From NCBI GenBank assembly GCA_017399325.1, contig JAFQDY010000035.1, positions 1-6,646 on the forward strand: 6,646 nt of DNA, in the 5' to 3' direction. The DNA is from Oscillospiraceae bacterium. GTDB taxonomy: Bacteria; Bacillota; Clostridia; Oscillospirales; Oscillospiraceae. Made by a program: the position numbers and the translations under genes. The number at the start of each line of letters is the position of its first letter. Position 1 is the first letter of the stretch. Below the pieces are notes generated by a model that saw only the letters and a list, made by a program, of their open reading frames with translations, made no database searches and had not been told where the DNA came from. Of this stretch, positions 1 through 5,844 are shown in pieces.

Positions 1-1390
1 AATCCAGTTCTTCTTTCACCGAAACAATCACATCGTCATTCTCAAGACCCAGCCGGTAAAGTCTTGCGACTTTGGTGAGCATTTTGCTCACGCGGTTACC
101 CAATCCCATATCCTCAACTGCCGCCCACTTGATGGTTTCAAGGGTATTGTTCAGGAAATGGGGGTCGATCTGGAATTGCAGAGCCCGGAACTGAGCCTGG
201 CGCAAAAGTTGAATGCGTTCTTCCAGTTCCGCCGAAATTTCTTTATTCTCATTCCGGTCTGCAAGAATGTTGCTTGTTATGTACAGCAATTCATTGGATT
301 GCTTGGATGCCTCTTTTTCGCTCCAGTGCAGGTGTGGATTCTTGATGACATCCATGATCTTCCGCATAGGCTGGTATGTAAGAAGCGTAATGATGTAGGC
401 CACAATAATACTGGTGACCACACCTACGATCACAGACGATAACAGGAATCCGGTAACCACACCGGTCTTCTCTTCAAAGGCCGGCATTTCCGAAACCAGC
501 GCATACCGCCAACTCTTATGGACAGATTCGGTTACGGATATTACCTTGCTGCCATCTTCCGTGATCAGTTTGCTCTGTCCGGGTTTCACATTGTTGATGT
601 AGTCCTGGTATTTATGATCCAACGCATCGCTCCAGGAGAAATAATCCTGTTCGTTGCAGTATATGGTCTGACCGTTGTTGTCTGTGATGATAAATACGCC
701 CTGCTGCACCACATCCTGACTTTCCAGCAAATCACGAATGGCTTGCAGTTCCACATCCGCTACGAATACACCAACCAATTTTTCAACACCTGCGAATATT
801 TCTGTGCCCGGTTCCGTTTCCGATTCCACTGCCACATCCACATAGATCGGCTGGCACACATAAATGCTGTTGGCGTTATTGACAAAAATATTGGATGTTT
901 CCATAGGAAACTGTTTATGGATCTCATACCACTTTGGCCGGATATTCAGCAAGTCCATACTGACTGCGCCGTTGCCGTCGATCATCATCCTGCTCACATC
1001 GGAATACACATAAGCAGATGAAATAAACTTATTGGTCAAGATCCGCTGCCGTATGGTCGAACGGGCTTTATCCACCTTTTCGGCGTAGGCAGCATCATCT
1101 GCTTCCAGTTGCACGATTTCCGAAATGGCATTCAGCCGCGACACTCTGTTCAAAGTGTCCATTACGCTGATCATAACATTGTCGGTAACCACTGCATTTT
1201 TGTGGAGCAGTTCCTCGTTCATACTCATCACTTGTTCGTTGGCCATAGAGTTGAATCTGCCATAGTTCAGATTCAGCACCAAAAGAAGGGGCACTGTGAC
1301 CAAGAGCAAAACATAGATAAAATTCTTGATGAGCAGACTGTTAAACTTATAGCCTTTGATATACGGCCATATGGATTTTCGTGTCGTCAT
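1..1390 (-). CDS. YesM-like sensor histidine kinase, partial (N-terminal 463 residues, C-terminus off the left edge)
   Basis: Membrane sensor kinase that phosphorylates itself and then the response regulator encoded just upstream. The frame is open from the ATG at 1390 to the left edge, 463 residues. Visible parts: a short basic N-terminus (MTTRKSIWPYIKGYKF), membrane segment 1 at about 21-43, an extracellular region at about 44-310 with the look of a double CACHE ligand-binding domain (YVYSD near 127, GVFIITDNNGQTIY near 232), membrane segment 2 at about 311-339, a linker beginning YQPMRKI in place of a clear HAMP domain, a helix at about 380-403, then the His_kinase (PF06580) signature LQFQIDPHFLNNTLETIKW with the probable phospho-acceptor His411. 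The typical follow-on VARLYRLGLENDD is present. The HATPase domain would lie beyond the edge. The start codon shares one base with the regulator's stop (TAATG), and an AAAAGGT lies nine bases upstream, so translation is probably coupled. The ligand cannot be told; sugars or oligosaccharides are usual for this family. Confidence 0.93.
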   Translation of the reverse strand, partial: MTTRKSIWPYIKGYKFNSLLIKNFIYVLLLVTVPLLLVLNLNYGRFNSMANEQVMSMNEELLHKNAVVTDNVMISVMDTLNRVSRLNAISEIVQLEADDAAYAEKVDKARSTIRQRILTNKFISSAYVYSDVSRMMIDGNGAVSMDLLNIRPKWYEIHKQFPMETSNIFVNNANSIYVCQPIYVDVAVESETEPGTEIFAGVEKLVGVFVADVELQAIRDLLESQDVVQQGVFIITDNNGQTIYCNEQDYFSWSDALDHKYQDYINNVKPGQSKLITEDGSKVISVTESVHKSWRYALVSEMPAFEEKTGVVTGFLLSSVIVGVVTSIIVAYIITLLTYQPMRKIMDVIKNPHLHWSEKEASKQSNELLYITSNILADRNENKEISAELEERIQLLRQAQFRALQFQIDPHFLNNTLETIKWAAVEDMGLGNRVSKMLTKVARLYRLGLENDDVIVSVKEELD

Positions 1391-2955
1391 TACAGTGATA
1401 CCTTTTGACTGTATTCCCGCGGCGAATAACCGGTGTTCTTCTTGAAAATAATGGAGAAATACGAAGAAGCGTTATATCCAACCATTGCCGCGATCTGGCC
1501 TACTTTATACCGGCCGTCTTTCAGCAAAAGGGCCGCCTTTTCGGTTTTGATCCGCAGGAGGTACTCGGATAGTGTCTCGCCCATCTCCTGCTTGAATAAA
1601 CGACTTAAGTAACCCGGATGGATCCGGTACTTGGCGGCGATGGCTTCGTGGCCGATTTCCTGGGAAATATGTTCGTTCAGATACGCAACCACATGTTGGA
1701 TCGTACTGTGCCGGCTTTCGCACTTGCTATTCTTAAGGCCGTTGCACAGCGCATCAAAATCCGCTTTCACGCAGGCAGCCAGATCTTCTGTCCGGCTAAA
1801 AGCATACAACCGCCCGGCATCAAATTTGCCGCCGGTCAGATCGGACAGACTTATCTTACGTTTGGTGTAGTGGGATTCAATCACACAGTAAAGGTCTTTG
1901 AAGATAAACCGCACATCTTCCAACGGTGCGCTTTCCAAATCACGGAACAGACCATCGAGAATGTGGGCAAGTGTGCCGTTGCTCCCGGTATCCAATTCCA
2001 CGATCAGCAGTTTATACTCAGACAAGATGCTGCTGTACAGTTCGCTGTCCACTTTCTGTTTAGGCAGACACGTTGGCAGATCGGATGCGATCTTCGTTCC
2101 TGTGAGCAGATCGCTGATCCGGGAAACATAGTGGGTCAAATGGAACGAAAACCGGTCTGACAACATCTTGCTTAACGCGCCGGAAAATTCCTGGACCTGT
2201 AAACTGAACTGCTTGCTTTCTTCCTTGTTCTGCGCTTGTCCGGTGCCTATACCAACCAAATGCCAGCAGTCGCTTCTATGTTCCAGCACGAATGTTGTAA
2301 GTGCATCCCGGGTGGATATAAGCAAGTTATCCAAGACATCCTCCAGGTTGGCGCTTTCGCCATCCTGATCAGGCTCGTCCTGGTCGCATCGCTCCGAGAT
2401 CTCAAAGGCAAACAGAGGGCTTGCCTGCTGCACCTTTTCGATTCCCAAAATTTTTAAGTATATGGATAATTCTTCTTCGGATGTAATCCTGCCGGACAGC
2501 AACTGGCCAAAAAAGTTCTTTTGGAGCATTCGCTTCAGATCTCGGGTCTGGGTCTGGACCAAAAGGGCCTCTTCCCTTTCCTCATTCAACTGCTCTTTGA
2601 TGCCTTTGAATGTGTTCATAAGTTCTTCTTCATCCACAGGCTTGACCAGATAATTCACGACTTTATACTGGATGGCGCGCTGGGCATATGTAAAATCGCT
2701 GTAACCGCTCAGGATCACGACCTTCAGTTGGGGGTGGGTGTCGCAAAGGTTGCGGATCATCTCCAGACCGGTCATTCTGTTCATCATAATGTCGGTCAGT
2801 ACTGCATCGCAGGGATTGTCCTTCAGGTACTTCAGCGCATCCATTCCGTCGCTGAACGATCCGACTACCTGAAATCCCATTTCTTCCCACGGAATGAGGC
2901 TCTCCAGGCTGTGTCTTATGTGTTCTTCATCTTCAACAATCACAAGTCTGTACAC
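1390..2955 (-). CDS. YesN-like response regulator (REC domain plus AraC-type HTH)
   Basis: Cytoplasmic DNA-binding response regulator, 521 residues, partner of the kinase whose ATG overlaps its stop codon. The receiver domain spans about 1-125: acidic pocket E8/D9/E10 in VIVEDEEHI, phospho-acceptor Asp55 in AVLTDIMMN, Ser83 in ILSGYSDF at the Thr/Ser switch position, and Lys105 in NYLVKPVDEEEL. A long, poorly conserved middle region (about 130-410) is normal for YesN-type regulators, which are usually near 500-540 residues. The C-terminal 107 residues (about 415-521) form an AraC-type double helix-turn-helix: IAAKYRIHPGYLSRLFKQE and, in the second half, VGQIAAMVGYNASSYFSIIF followed by TGYSPREYS. 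The start is GTG, chosen because GAGGT lies six bases upstream and the receiver fold begins at once. Regulators of this kind commonly activate an adjacent carbohydrate ABC transporter operon; none is visible here. Confidence 0.95.
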   Translation of the reverse strand: MYRLVIVEDEEHIRHSLESLIPWEEMGFQVVGSFSDGMDALKYLKDNPCDAVLTDIMMNRMTGLEMIRNLCDTHPQLKVVILSGYSDFTYAQRAIQYKVVNYLVKPVDEEELMNTFKGIKEQLNEEREEALLVQTQTRDLKRMLQKNFFGQLLSGRITSEEELSIYLKILGIEKVQQASPLFAFEISERCDQDEPDQDGESANLEDVLDNLLISTRDALTTFVLEHRSDCWHLVGIGTGQAQNKEESKQFSLQVQEFSGALSKMLSDRFSFHLTHYVSRISDLLTGTKIASDLPTCLPKQKVDSELYSSILSEYKLLIVELDTGSNGTLAHILDGLFRDLESAPLEDVRFIFKDLYCVIESHYTKRKISLSDLTGGKFDAGRLYAFSRTEDLAACVKADFDALCNGLKNSKCESRHSTIQHVVAYLNEHISQEIGHEAIAAKYRIHPGYLSRLFKQEMGETLSEYLLRIKTEKAALLLKDGRYKVGQIAAMVGYNASSYFSIIFKKNTGYSPREYSQKVSL

Positions 2956-2961
2956 TTCTCT

Positions 2962-2966
2962 ACCTC
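2962..2966 (-). promoter_or_regulatory. Ribosome binding site for the response regulator
   Basis: GAGGT on the minus strand lies six bases before the GTG at 2955. It supports this non-ATG start, since no in-frame ATG sits close to it. Confidence 0.75.
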
Positions 2967-3012
2967 ATCTGTTTTTGTCGGTGCTTACAATTTACCCCAG
3001 TATATCAGTATC

Positions 3013-3041
3013 ATTATAATGCAAAACTTCCAATATTGCAA
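3013..3041 (-). promoter_or_regulatory. Sigma-A promoter of the response regulator/kinase operon
   Basis: Minus strand: -35 TTGCAA (3041-3036), spacer of 17 bases, -10 TATAAT (3018-3013). The start of transcription would be near 3006, giving an untranslated leader of about 50 bases before the GTG at 2955. The -10 is a full consensus match and the -35 matches TTGACA at four of six positions. The -35 lies within a near-palindrome, TTGCAATATTGGAA (3041-3028), one mismatch from perfect, which could be an operator. The promoter would let the regulator and kinase be expressed apart from the YesL-like gene upstream. Confidence 0.8.
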
Positions 3042-3059
3042 TGTTACTTTCATTACTTT
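3042..3059 (-). repeat. Tandem AAAGTAA direct repeat abutting the -35 box
   Basis: On the minus strand AAAGTAATG (3059-3051) is followed directly by AAAGTAACA (3050-3042), which ends where the -35 box begins. The shared core AAAGTAA recurs at a 9-base step. The position suits an activator site, possibly for the regulator's own AraC-type domain, but the DNA is A-rich and the repeat is short, so chance is possible. Confidence 0.4.
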
Positions 3060-3092
3060 TTTTATGTTTGCTGACATTTTTCGCCCTGCGCC

Positions 3093-3112
3093 GCAAAGGG
3101 AAAATCCCTTGC
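3093..3112 (-). terminator. Hairpin after the YesL-like gene (weak or factor-dependent terminator)
   Basis: Minus strand: GCAAGGGA (3112-3105), loop TTT, TCCCTTTGC (3101-3093); eight pairs with one bulged base, 13 bases past the stop codon at 3125. There is no U-tract after it, so it is not a classic intrinsic terminator. An upstream CCCTT (3122-3118) could pair with the same AAGGG, giving a competing hairpin. Some read-through into the regulator operon is therefore plausible. Confidence 0.45.
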
Positions 3113-3124
3113 AATTTAAGGGGT

Positions 3125-3814
3125 TTAATTGGAAAGTTCAGGGGTATTTTCTTCCGTTTCCGCCGATTCTTTTGCCTGTTTGTTCTGAATTGCCTGGATC
3201 AGGGGTTCAAAACTCTTTACATGGCACATAGAACACAAGTAAGCGATGGCGCCCGGCGCCAAAAAAAGCCAGATGGGAAACATCGCCATATACACTTCGT
3301 AGGCCACAAACCGCAGCACCACGGGAATTGCATGAAAAACCAAAACGACGGCTGTGTTCCTCAGATTGCGCACAGCCAGCACCACTGCGCTTTTCAGGAT
3401 ACCGGATACCGTATTGGAAAACTGCGCCATAAAGGGAAAGGCATAAAGCACGATCGTCAAAAAGCCAATGGAAACCGCGCAAAAAACGCCGGTCAAAATC
3501 GCGCCTTTCGCGCCGGCGACCCGGGAGAAATACAAACAGTCAAGAACCAAGATCGCGCCAACCACCAGCACGATCAGTGTCAATGCAACGCCCTGCTTGA
3601 AATTTTCCTTAAAGGATTTGAAGAAACTTTTGAAAATAGAAATTTCCTCTTTTTTTGCCATCTTCAATGTGCAGTAATAAAGCGCCGCCGTGGACGCGCC
3701 AAAGGTGATTACTGGAACGGAGCATACCAACCACAGCACACTCAGAAGTATCCAATCTCTGATTTTTATCAAACAAGCCATCAACGGACCTTCAACGCTG
3801 AAAAAATGACCCAT
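3125..3814 (-). CDS. DUF624 (YesL-like) integral membrane protein
   Basis: Membrane protein of the DUF624/YesL family, 229 residues, close to the family's usual 200-220. The biochemical role is not established; members commonly sit beside YesM/YesN two-component genes and carbohydrate ABC transporters, as here. The family N-terminus is clear: a short lead with VEGPLMACLIKIRDWILLSV, then VCSVPVITFGASTAALYY at about 30-47. Membrane segments are visible at about 21-43, 76-96, 104-131, 153-170 and 177-197. A lysine-rich cytoplasmic loop (KMAKKEEISIFKSFFKSFKE, 51-70) separates the first two, and the tail is polar and acidic. The ATG at 3814 is supported by GGGAGAAGGA ending three bases upstream and by alignment of the N-terminus to the family pattern. 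It has its own promoter and leader, and lies 169 bases upstream of the regulator on the same strand. Confidence 0.92.
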   Translation of the reverse strand: MGHFFSVEGPLMACLIKIRDWILLSVLWLVCSVPVITFGASTAALYYCTLKMAKKEEISIFKSFFKSFKENFKQGVALTLIVLVVGAILVLDCLYFSRVAGAKGAILTGVFCAVSIGFLTIVLYAFPFMAQFSNTVSGILKSAVVLAVRNLRNTAVVLVFHAIPVVLRFVAYEVYMAMFPIWLFLAPGAIAYLCSMCHVKSFEPLIQAIQNKQAKESAETEENTPELSN

Positions 3815-3825
3815 AATCCTTCTCC

Positions 3826-3843
3826 CGAATTTGAAAAAATTCG
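3826..3843 (-). repeat. Perfect inverted repeat next to the YesL-like gene's ribosome site
   Basis: Minus strand CGAATTT (3843-3837), loop TTTC, AAATTCG (3832-3826): seven perfect pairs with a four-base loop. The last base of the 3' arm is the first G of the GGGAG that starts the ribosome site, so the hairpin ends exactly where the ribosome would bind. It could act as an RNA hairpin in the leader or as a DNA operator downstream of the promoter. Confidence 0.5.
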
Positions 3844-3858
3844 CAAAAATATGCGCAA
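3840..3858 (-). promoter_or_regulatory. Operator-like imperfect inverted repeat at the YesL-like transcription start
   Basis: Minus strand TTGCGCA (3858-3852), TATTTT, TGCGAA (3845-3840): an inverted repeat with one extra base in the left half. It starts four bases after the -10 box and covers the predicted start of transcription, the usual place for a repressor site. It shares its end with the hairpin at 3826-3843. No binding protein is recognised, and it does not fit the CcpA cre pattern well. Confidence 0.3.
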
Positions 3859-3862
3859 TTTT

Positions 3863-3891
3863 ATTATACGGCTTTTCCTTCCATAAGTCAA
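3863..3891 (-). promoter_or_regulatory. Sigma-A promoter of the YesL-like gene
   Basis: Minus strand: -35 TTGACT (3891-3886), spacer of 17 bases, -10 TATAAT (3868-3863). Five of six and six of six consensus matches with ideal spacing, start near 3856, leader of about 40 bases. A/T-rich DNA just upstream (AAATCAAAATTAATTT) may serve as an UP element; within it TCAAAATTAATTTGA (3902-3888) is an inverted repeat overlapping the -35 box. Confidence 0.88.
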
Positions 3892-3962
3892 ATTAATTTT
3901 GATTTGTCAACACTTTTTCCGTTTTGACCTTTCTGTTTTTGGCAACGCTTCTCCTCTAGCGC

Positions 3963-4013
3963 AAAAAAGCACAGGTTCGACAGGATTTTCTTGTATCCTG
4001 CCAAACACTGCGC
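3963..4013 (-). terminator. Intrinsic terminator of the SipL-like gene's transcription unit
   Basis: Minus strand: GCGCAG (4013-4008), one bulged U, GUUUGGCAGGAU (4006-3995), loop ACAAGAAA, AUCCUGUCGAAC (3986-3975), CUGUGC (3974-3969), then six U (3968-3963). The inner stem has twelve pairs including two G-U and the outer stem six including one G-U. A stem of 18 pairs with a single bulge followed by a U-tract is a classic factor-independent terminator. It insulates the YesL-like promoter about 70 bases further on. A GGTTCGA in the 3' arm resembles a tRNA T-loop by chance only. Confidence 0.85.
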
Positions 4014-4059
4014 TACTCTATTTGCAGGCGGACATTCTCCCCGAATGCGACAACCGCCA

Positions 4060-4090
4060 CCGCCGCTGCGCATCTCCCACGCAGCGGCGG
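4060..4090 (-). repeat. Perfect 11-bp GC-rich inverted repeat just after the SipL-like stop codon
   Basis: Minus strand CCGCCGCTGCG (4090-4080), loop of nine, CGCAGCGGCGG (4070-4060). It begins ten bases after the stop codon. No U-tract follows (TGGCGGTTG), so it may protect the mRNA 3' end or pause polymerase ahead of the true terminator at 4013-3963. The 3' arm runs into GGCGGTGGCGG (4064-4054), four GG runs with one-base loops, a possible two-tier G-quadruplex competing with the hairpin. Confidence 0.6.
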
Positions 4091-4100
4091 ATTTCTATAT

Positions 4101-5591
4101 TTACGATACTGGTATCAGCAGCACTTGCCCTTCATCCGGCTCCCCTTCCAGCCGGTTTGCTGCCATAATTTTCTCCACGGTGGAACCGGTCTGTTTTGCC
4201 ACATCCCACAGCCGCCGGTTTCCCTTCCGGCAGATCACCAGACTGGGTCTATTAGGGTTAGGCTTTTCCGATTCTCCTACCTGCATACCCCCAATGGCAG
4301 ACAATCCCTCGCGGGCCGAAGACACTGTATCTGTCACCATATCCGCCCGCAAAAGCATACCGTCTGCGCCCGGCGCAGCCTGGGGTTTACCTGCAGGGAA
4401 AACGCGTACATCCATCGCCACATTTTCACCGGCATTGATCTGTTTCTCCCCTTTCCAAGGCGTGACGACGCTGCCAAGTTCCCCCTCGGCATCGTAATAG
4501 AGCGTTTGGAACTGTCCGGTCATAGCGATCTGCATACCGTCTTCTGTGTGTTCCGTTTCGCAAAACGCCGGCAGGAAGGTCACATCCACCACTTCCCGAA
4601 CGTCCAACAGGACCGGTTGCTCTGCGTGGACCGTCTGCTGATCCTGCTCCAAAATTGCCGGAAAGGCCAGTTCCTGCTGCGCAAAATCAACACTTCTTGC
4701 AGGGCTGTAAGCATCCGATGCCAATGTGACCACCGTTTGCTCGCTGAGTAGATACTGTCCCAAAATGCCTGCTTTTAACAGCCAATCGCCGTTTTCATCC
4801 GGCTCCAGATCCAGGCCCGTTACGCAGGGGATCACCGCCACTGCGGGATTCTGGTCATAAGAATCGTCCAGATCCGCATATTGAGAAAAGGGCACATCGG
4901 TATCCCAGACACGGACGCCGTCATCCTCTGCCAGATACACTGTGTGCAACGCGCAGACACCCCGGAATACCACTTTCCCGGCCATCACTTTCTTTTCCAA
5001 AATCTCAGGTTGCAGATGGTAGTAGAGCATTTTTTCGATCTTCGTCGGCGGAGTGAGTTGTTCTTCCAGCAGGAACGCCTTTTCTCCGGCCTCTTTCGGC
5101 AGTTGCAGTGGGTAACTTTCGGTCAGAATTTCCACATCATCGGGCAATTCCATTGGTGTTTCGATCTCTGTATTTCCCTGCAGCCACGCCTCTGCCGAGG
5201 CGCTTAATGTGGCCCGCACCATCAATTTTCTTGCGGAAGTACTGCGGGCATCTATGCCCTTTAACAGACAGGAAAGTACGATTTTTCCGTCGTGGGGACT
5301 GTCGGGCAATTCCCATTTCATAGTGAAAGGAAGCCAACCGTCCACACTGCGCACACCATCTGCGTCTTCAGGAACATAAAGCACCTGGGCCATCACTCCG
5401 CAGGATACGGTCATCTGGTCTTTGTGCCACTCTTTTCCCCGGACGATCACCTGTCCCCAGGCGCCCAAGACCCGTCCGATGTCCGGCATACCATCGGATA
5501 TGCGCAACTCCAATGTTTGCTCCTGGGTCTTCGCCCCACCTGCTATTTTTTCAAGATAGGGTACTGAAATTTTATCAAACTGCATTTCCAC
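4101..5591 (-). CDS. sipL: SipL-like spore-coat/cortex protein: SPOCS (DUF3794) domains plus C-terminal LysM
   Basis: Probable sporulation protein of the SipL type, 496 residues. In Clostridioides difficile SipL acts in the mother cell, where its LysM domain binds SpoIVA so that the coat stays attached to the forespore. Seen here: a first SPOCS/DUF3794 unit at about 30-135 (MPDIGRVLGAWGQVIVRG, then GVMAQVLYVPED), a second at about 185-295 (KIEKMLYYHLQPEIL, then GVCALHTVYLAEDDG), a third weaker one at about 330-430 (TGQFQTLYYDAEG), and LysM at about 451-494 (RRLWDVAKQTGSTVEKIMAANRLEG, here given in part: WDVAKQTGSTVEKIMAANRL, ending GQVLLIPVS). There is no signal peptide, as expected for a mother-cell protein. 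A GTG at 5600 gives three more residues but overlaps AAGGAG (5605-5600), so it is unlikely; the GTG at 5591 sits eight bases from AAGGAG and was preferred. The ATG at 5585 is 14 bases away and is the alternative. It lies 65 bases after the 49-codon ORF. The family is clear; orthology to SipL rests on architecture and length. Confidence 0.88.
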   Translation of the reverse strand: MEMQFDKISVPYLEKIAGGAKTQEQTLELRISDGMPDIGRVLGAWGQVIVRGKEWHKDQMTVSCGVMAQVLYVPEDADGVRSVDGWLPFTMKWELPDSPHDGKIVLSCLLKGIDARSTSARKLMVRATLSASAEAWLQGNTEIETPMELPDDVEILTESYPLQLPKEAGEKAFLLEEQLTPPTKIEKMLYYHLQPEILEKKVMAGKVVFRGVCALHTVYLAEDDGVRVWDTDVPFSQYADLDDSYDQNPAVAVIPCVTGLDLEPDENGDWLLKAGILGQYLLSEQTVVTLASDAYSPARSVDFAQQELAFPAILEQDQQTVHAEQPVLLDVREVVDVTFLPAFCETEHTEDGMQIAMTGQFQTLYYDAEGELGSVVTPWKGEKQINAGENVAMDVRVFPAGKPQAAPGADGMLLRADMVTDTVSSAREGLSAIGGMQVGESEKPNPNRPSLVICRKGNRRLWDVAKQTGSTVEKIMAANRLEGEPDEGQVLLIPVS

Positions 5592-5599
5592 GCAAATCA

Positions 5600-5605
5600 C
5601 TCCTT
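5600..5605 (-). promoter_or_regulatory. Ribosome binding site that decides the SipL-like start
   Basis: AAGGAG on the minus strand. Eight bases separate it from the GTG at 5591 and fourteen from the ATG at 5585. The GTG at 5600-5598 overlaps its last base and cannot be served by it. Confidence 0.7.
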
Positions 5606-5656
5606 ATGCATCTTCTGATACCAAAGCATATTCCCGAAAGGACAGGCGTATGCCAA

Positions 5657-5806
5657 TTATTTTTTCCGGCATACCCCGCAACCACAGAATATGGCAAGCA
5701 AGCCGAATAAATGGCAAAAAAGACCGCTTTCCATCCATGTGCCTACCAGCACACCCAAGCCAAAGGCCAACAACGAACAACCCCAGAGTTGATTGCGTCG
5801 ACACAT
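5657..5806 (-). CDS. Small cysteine-rich hydrophobic protein, 49 residues
   Basis: Short ORF of unknown function: it begins MCRRNQLWGCSLLAFGLG and ends CGCGVCRKK. A basic start (R3, R4) leads into a hydrophobic stretch at about 7-24, a break at T23-W24-M25-E26, a second hydrophobic stretch at about 28-45, and a basic tail (R47-K48-K49), the look of a two-span membrane hairpin. Six of 49 residues are cysteine (2, 10, 31, 41, 43, 46), three of them in CGCGVC. The ATG follows AGGGGGUG with a six-U spacer, a good ribosome site, but both belong to the terminator of the gene upstream. It lies 65 bases before the SipL-like gene and may share its transcript. An overlapping frame (5804-5604, GTG start) is open too, but its product is less like a membrane protein. 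I judge this frame real from hydropathy and ribosome site only. Confidence 0.62.
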   Translation of the reverse strand: MCRRNQLWGCSLLAFGLGVLVGTWMESGLFCHLFGLLAIFCGCGVCRKK

Positions 5807-5844
5807 AAAAAACACCCCCTGCATGCAGTGTATGCAGGGAGTGT
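5807..5844 (-). terminator. Intrinsic terminator of the penicillin-binding protein gene
   Basis: Minus strand: ACACUCCCUGCAU (5844-5832), loop ACACUGC, AUGCAGGGGGUGU (5824-5812), then U to 5807. Thirteen pairs with one U-G, then the U-tract, 21 bases past the stop codon at 5866. The final U of the tract is directly followed by the ATG of the 49-codon ORF, and the 3' arm contains that ORF's ribosome site, so terminator and translation start share the same bases. Confidence 0.9.

Noticed and set aside
518..1021. Open frame of 167 codons on the plus strand
   Set aside because: It lies antisense to the sensor kinase's extracellular domain, which has clear family signals; product rich in His, Ile and Cys with no recognisable motif.
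1618..2160. Open frame of 180 codons on the plus strand, and others antisense to the regulator
   Set aside because: Shadow of the response regulator frame; no ribosome site, no domain.
3041..3886. Open frame of 281 codons on the plus strand, antisense to the YesL-like gene
   Set aside because: No ribosome site or promoter, low-complexity polar product, and it is the mirror of a clear membrane protein gene.
3882..3910. Second TTGACA (3910-3905) upstream of the YesL-like promoter as a tandem promoter
   Set aside because: At 17-18 bases downstream there is only CTTATG or TTATGG, a poor -10.
3976..3982. TGTCGAA on the minus strand, a match to the Spo0A box
   Set aside because: A seven-base match inside the terminator stem, explained by the hairpin and too far (about 85 bases) from the -35 of the YesL-like promoter to be convincing.
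3971..3986. GGTTCGA resembling a tRNA T-loop
   Set aside because: The flanks do not form a T-stem and no acceptor or anticodon arm is present; the bases belong to the terminator's 3' arm.
3899..4059. Possible structured small RNA or riboswitch between the SipL-like and YesL-like genes
   Set aside because: The structure resolves into a simple terminator with a U-tract; no known riboswitch core was recognised, and it precedes the YesL-like promoter rather than lying in its leader.
3888..4073. 61-codon minus-strand frame between the SipL-like and YesL-like genes
   Set aside because: It starts inside the GC-rich hairpin with no ribosome site, runs through the terminator and the YesL-like promoter, and has a low-complexity Gly/Arg/Lys product.
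4125..4751. Open frame of 208 codons on the plus strand antisense to the SipL-like gene
   Set aside because: No start signals; product looks random, rich in Arg, His and Cys, while the minus frame shows SPOCS and LysM motifs.
5604..5804. 66-codon minus-strand frame overlapping the 49-codon ORF in another frame
   Set aside because: It could use the same ribosome site from a GTG, and its stop overlaps the SipL-like ribosome site, but the product lacks the coherent two-span hydrophobic pattern of the 49-codon frame. Kept as a less likely alternative.
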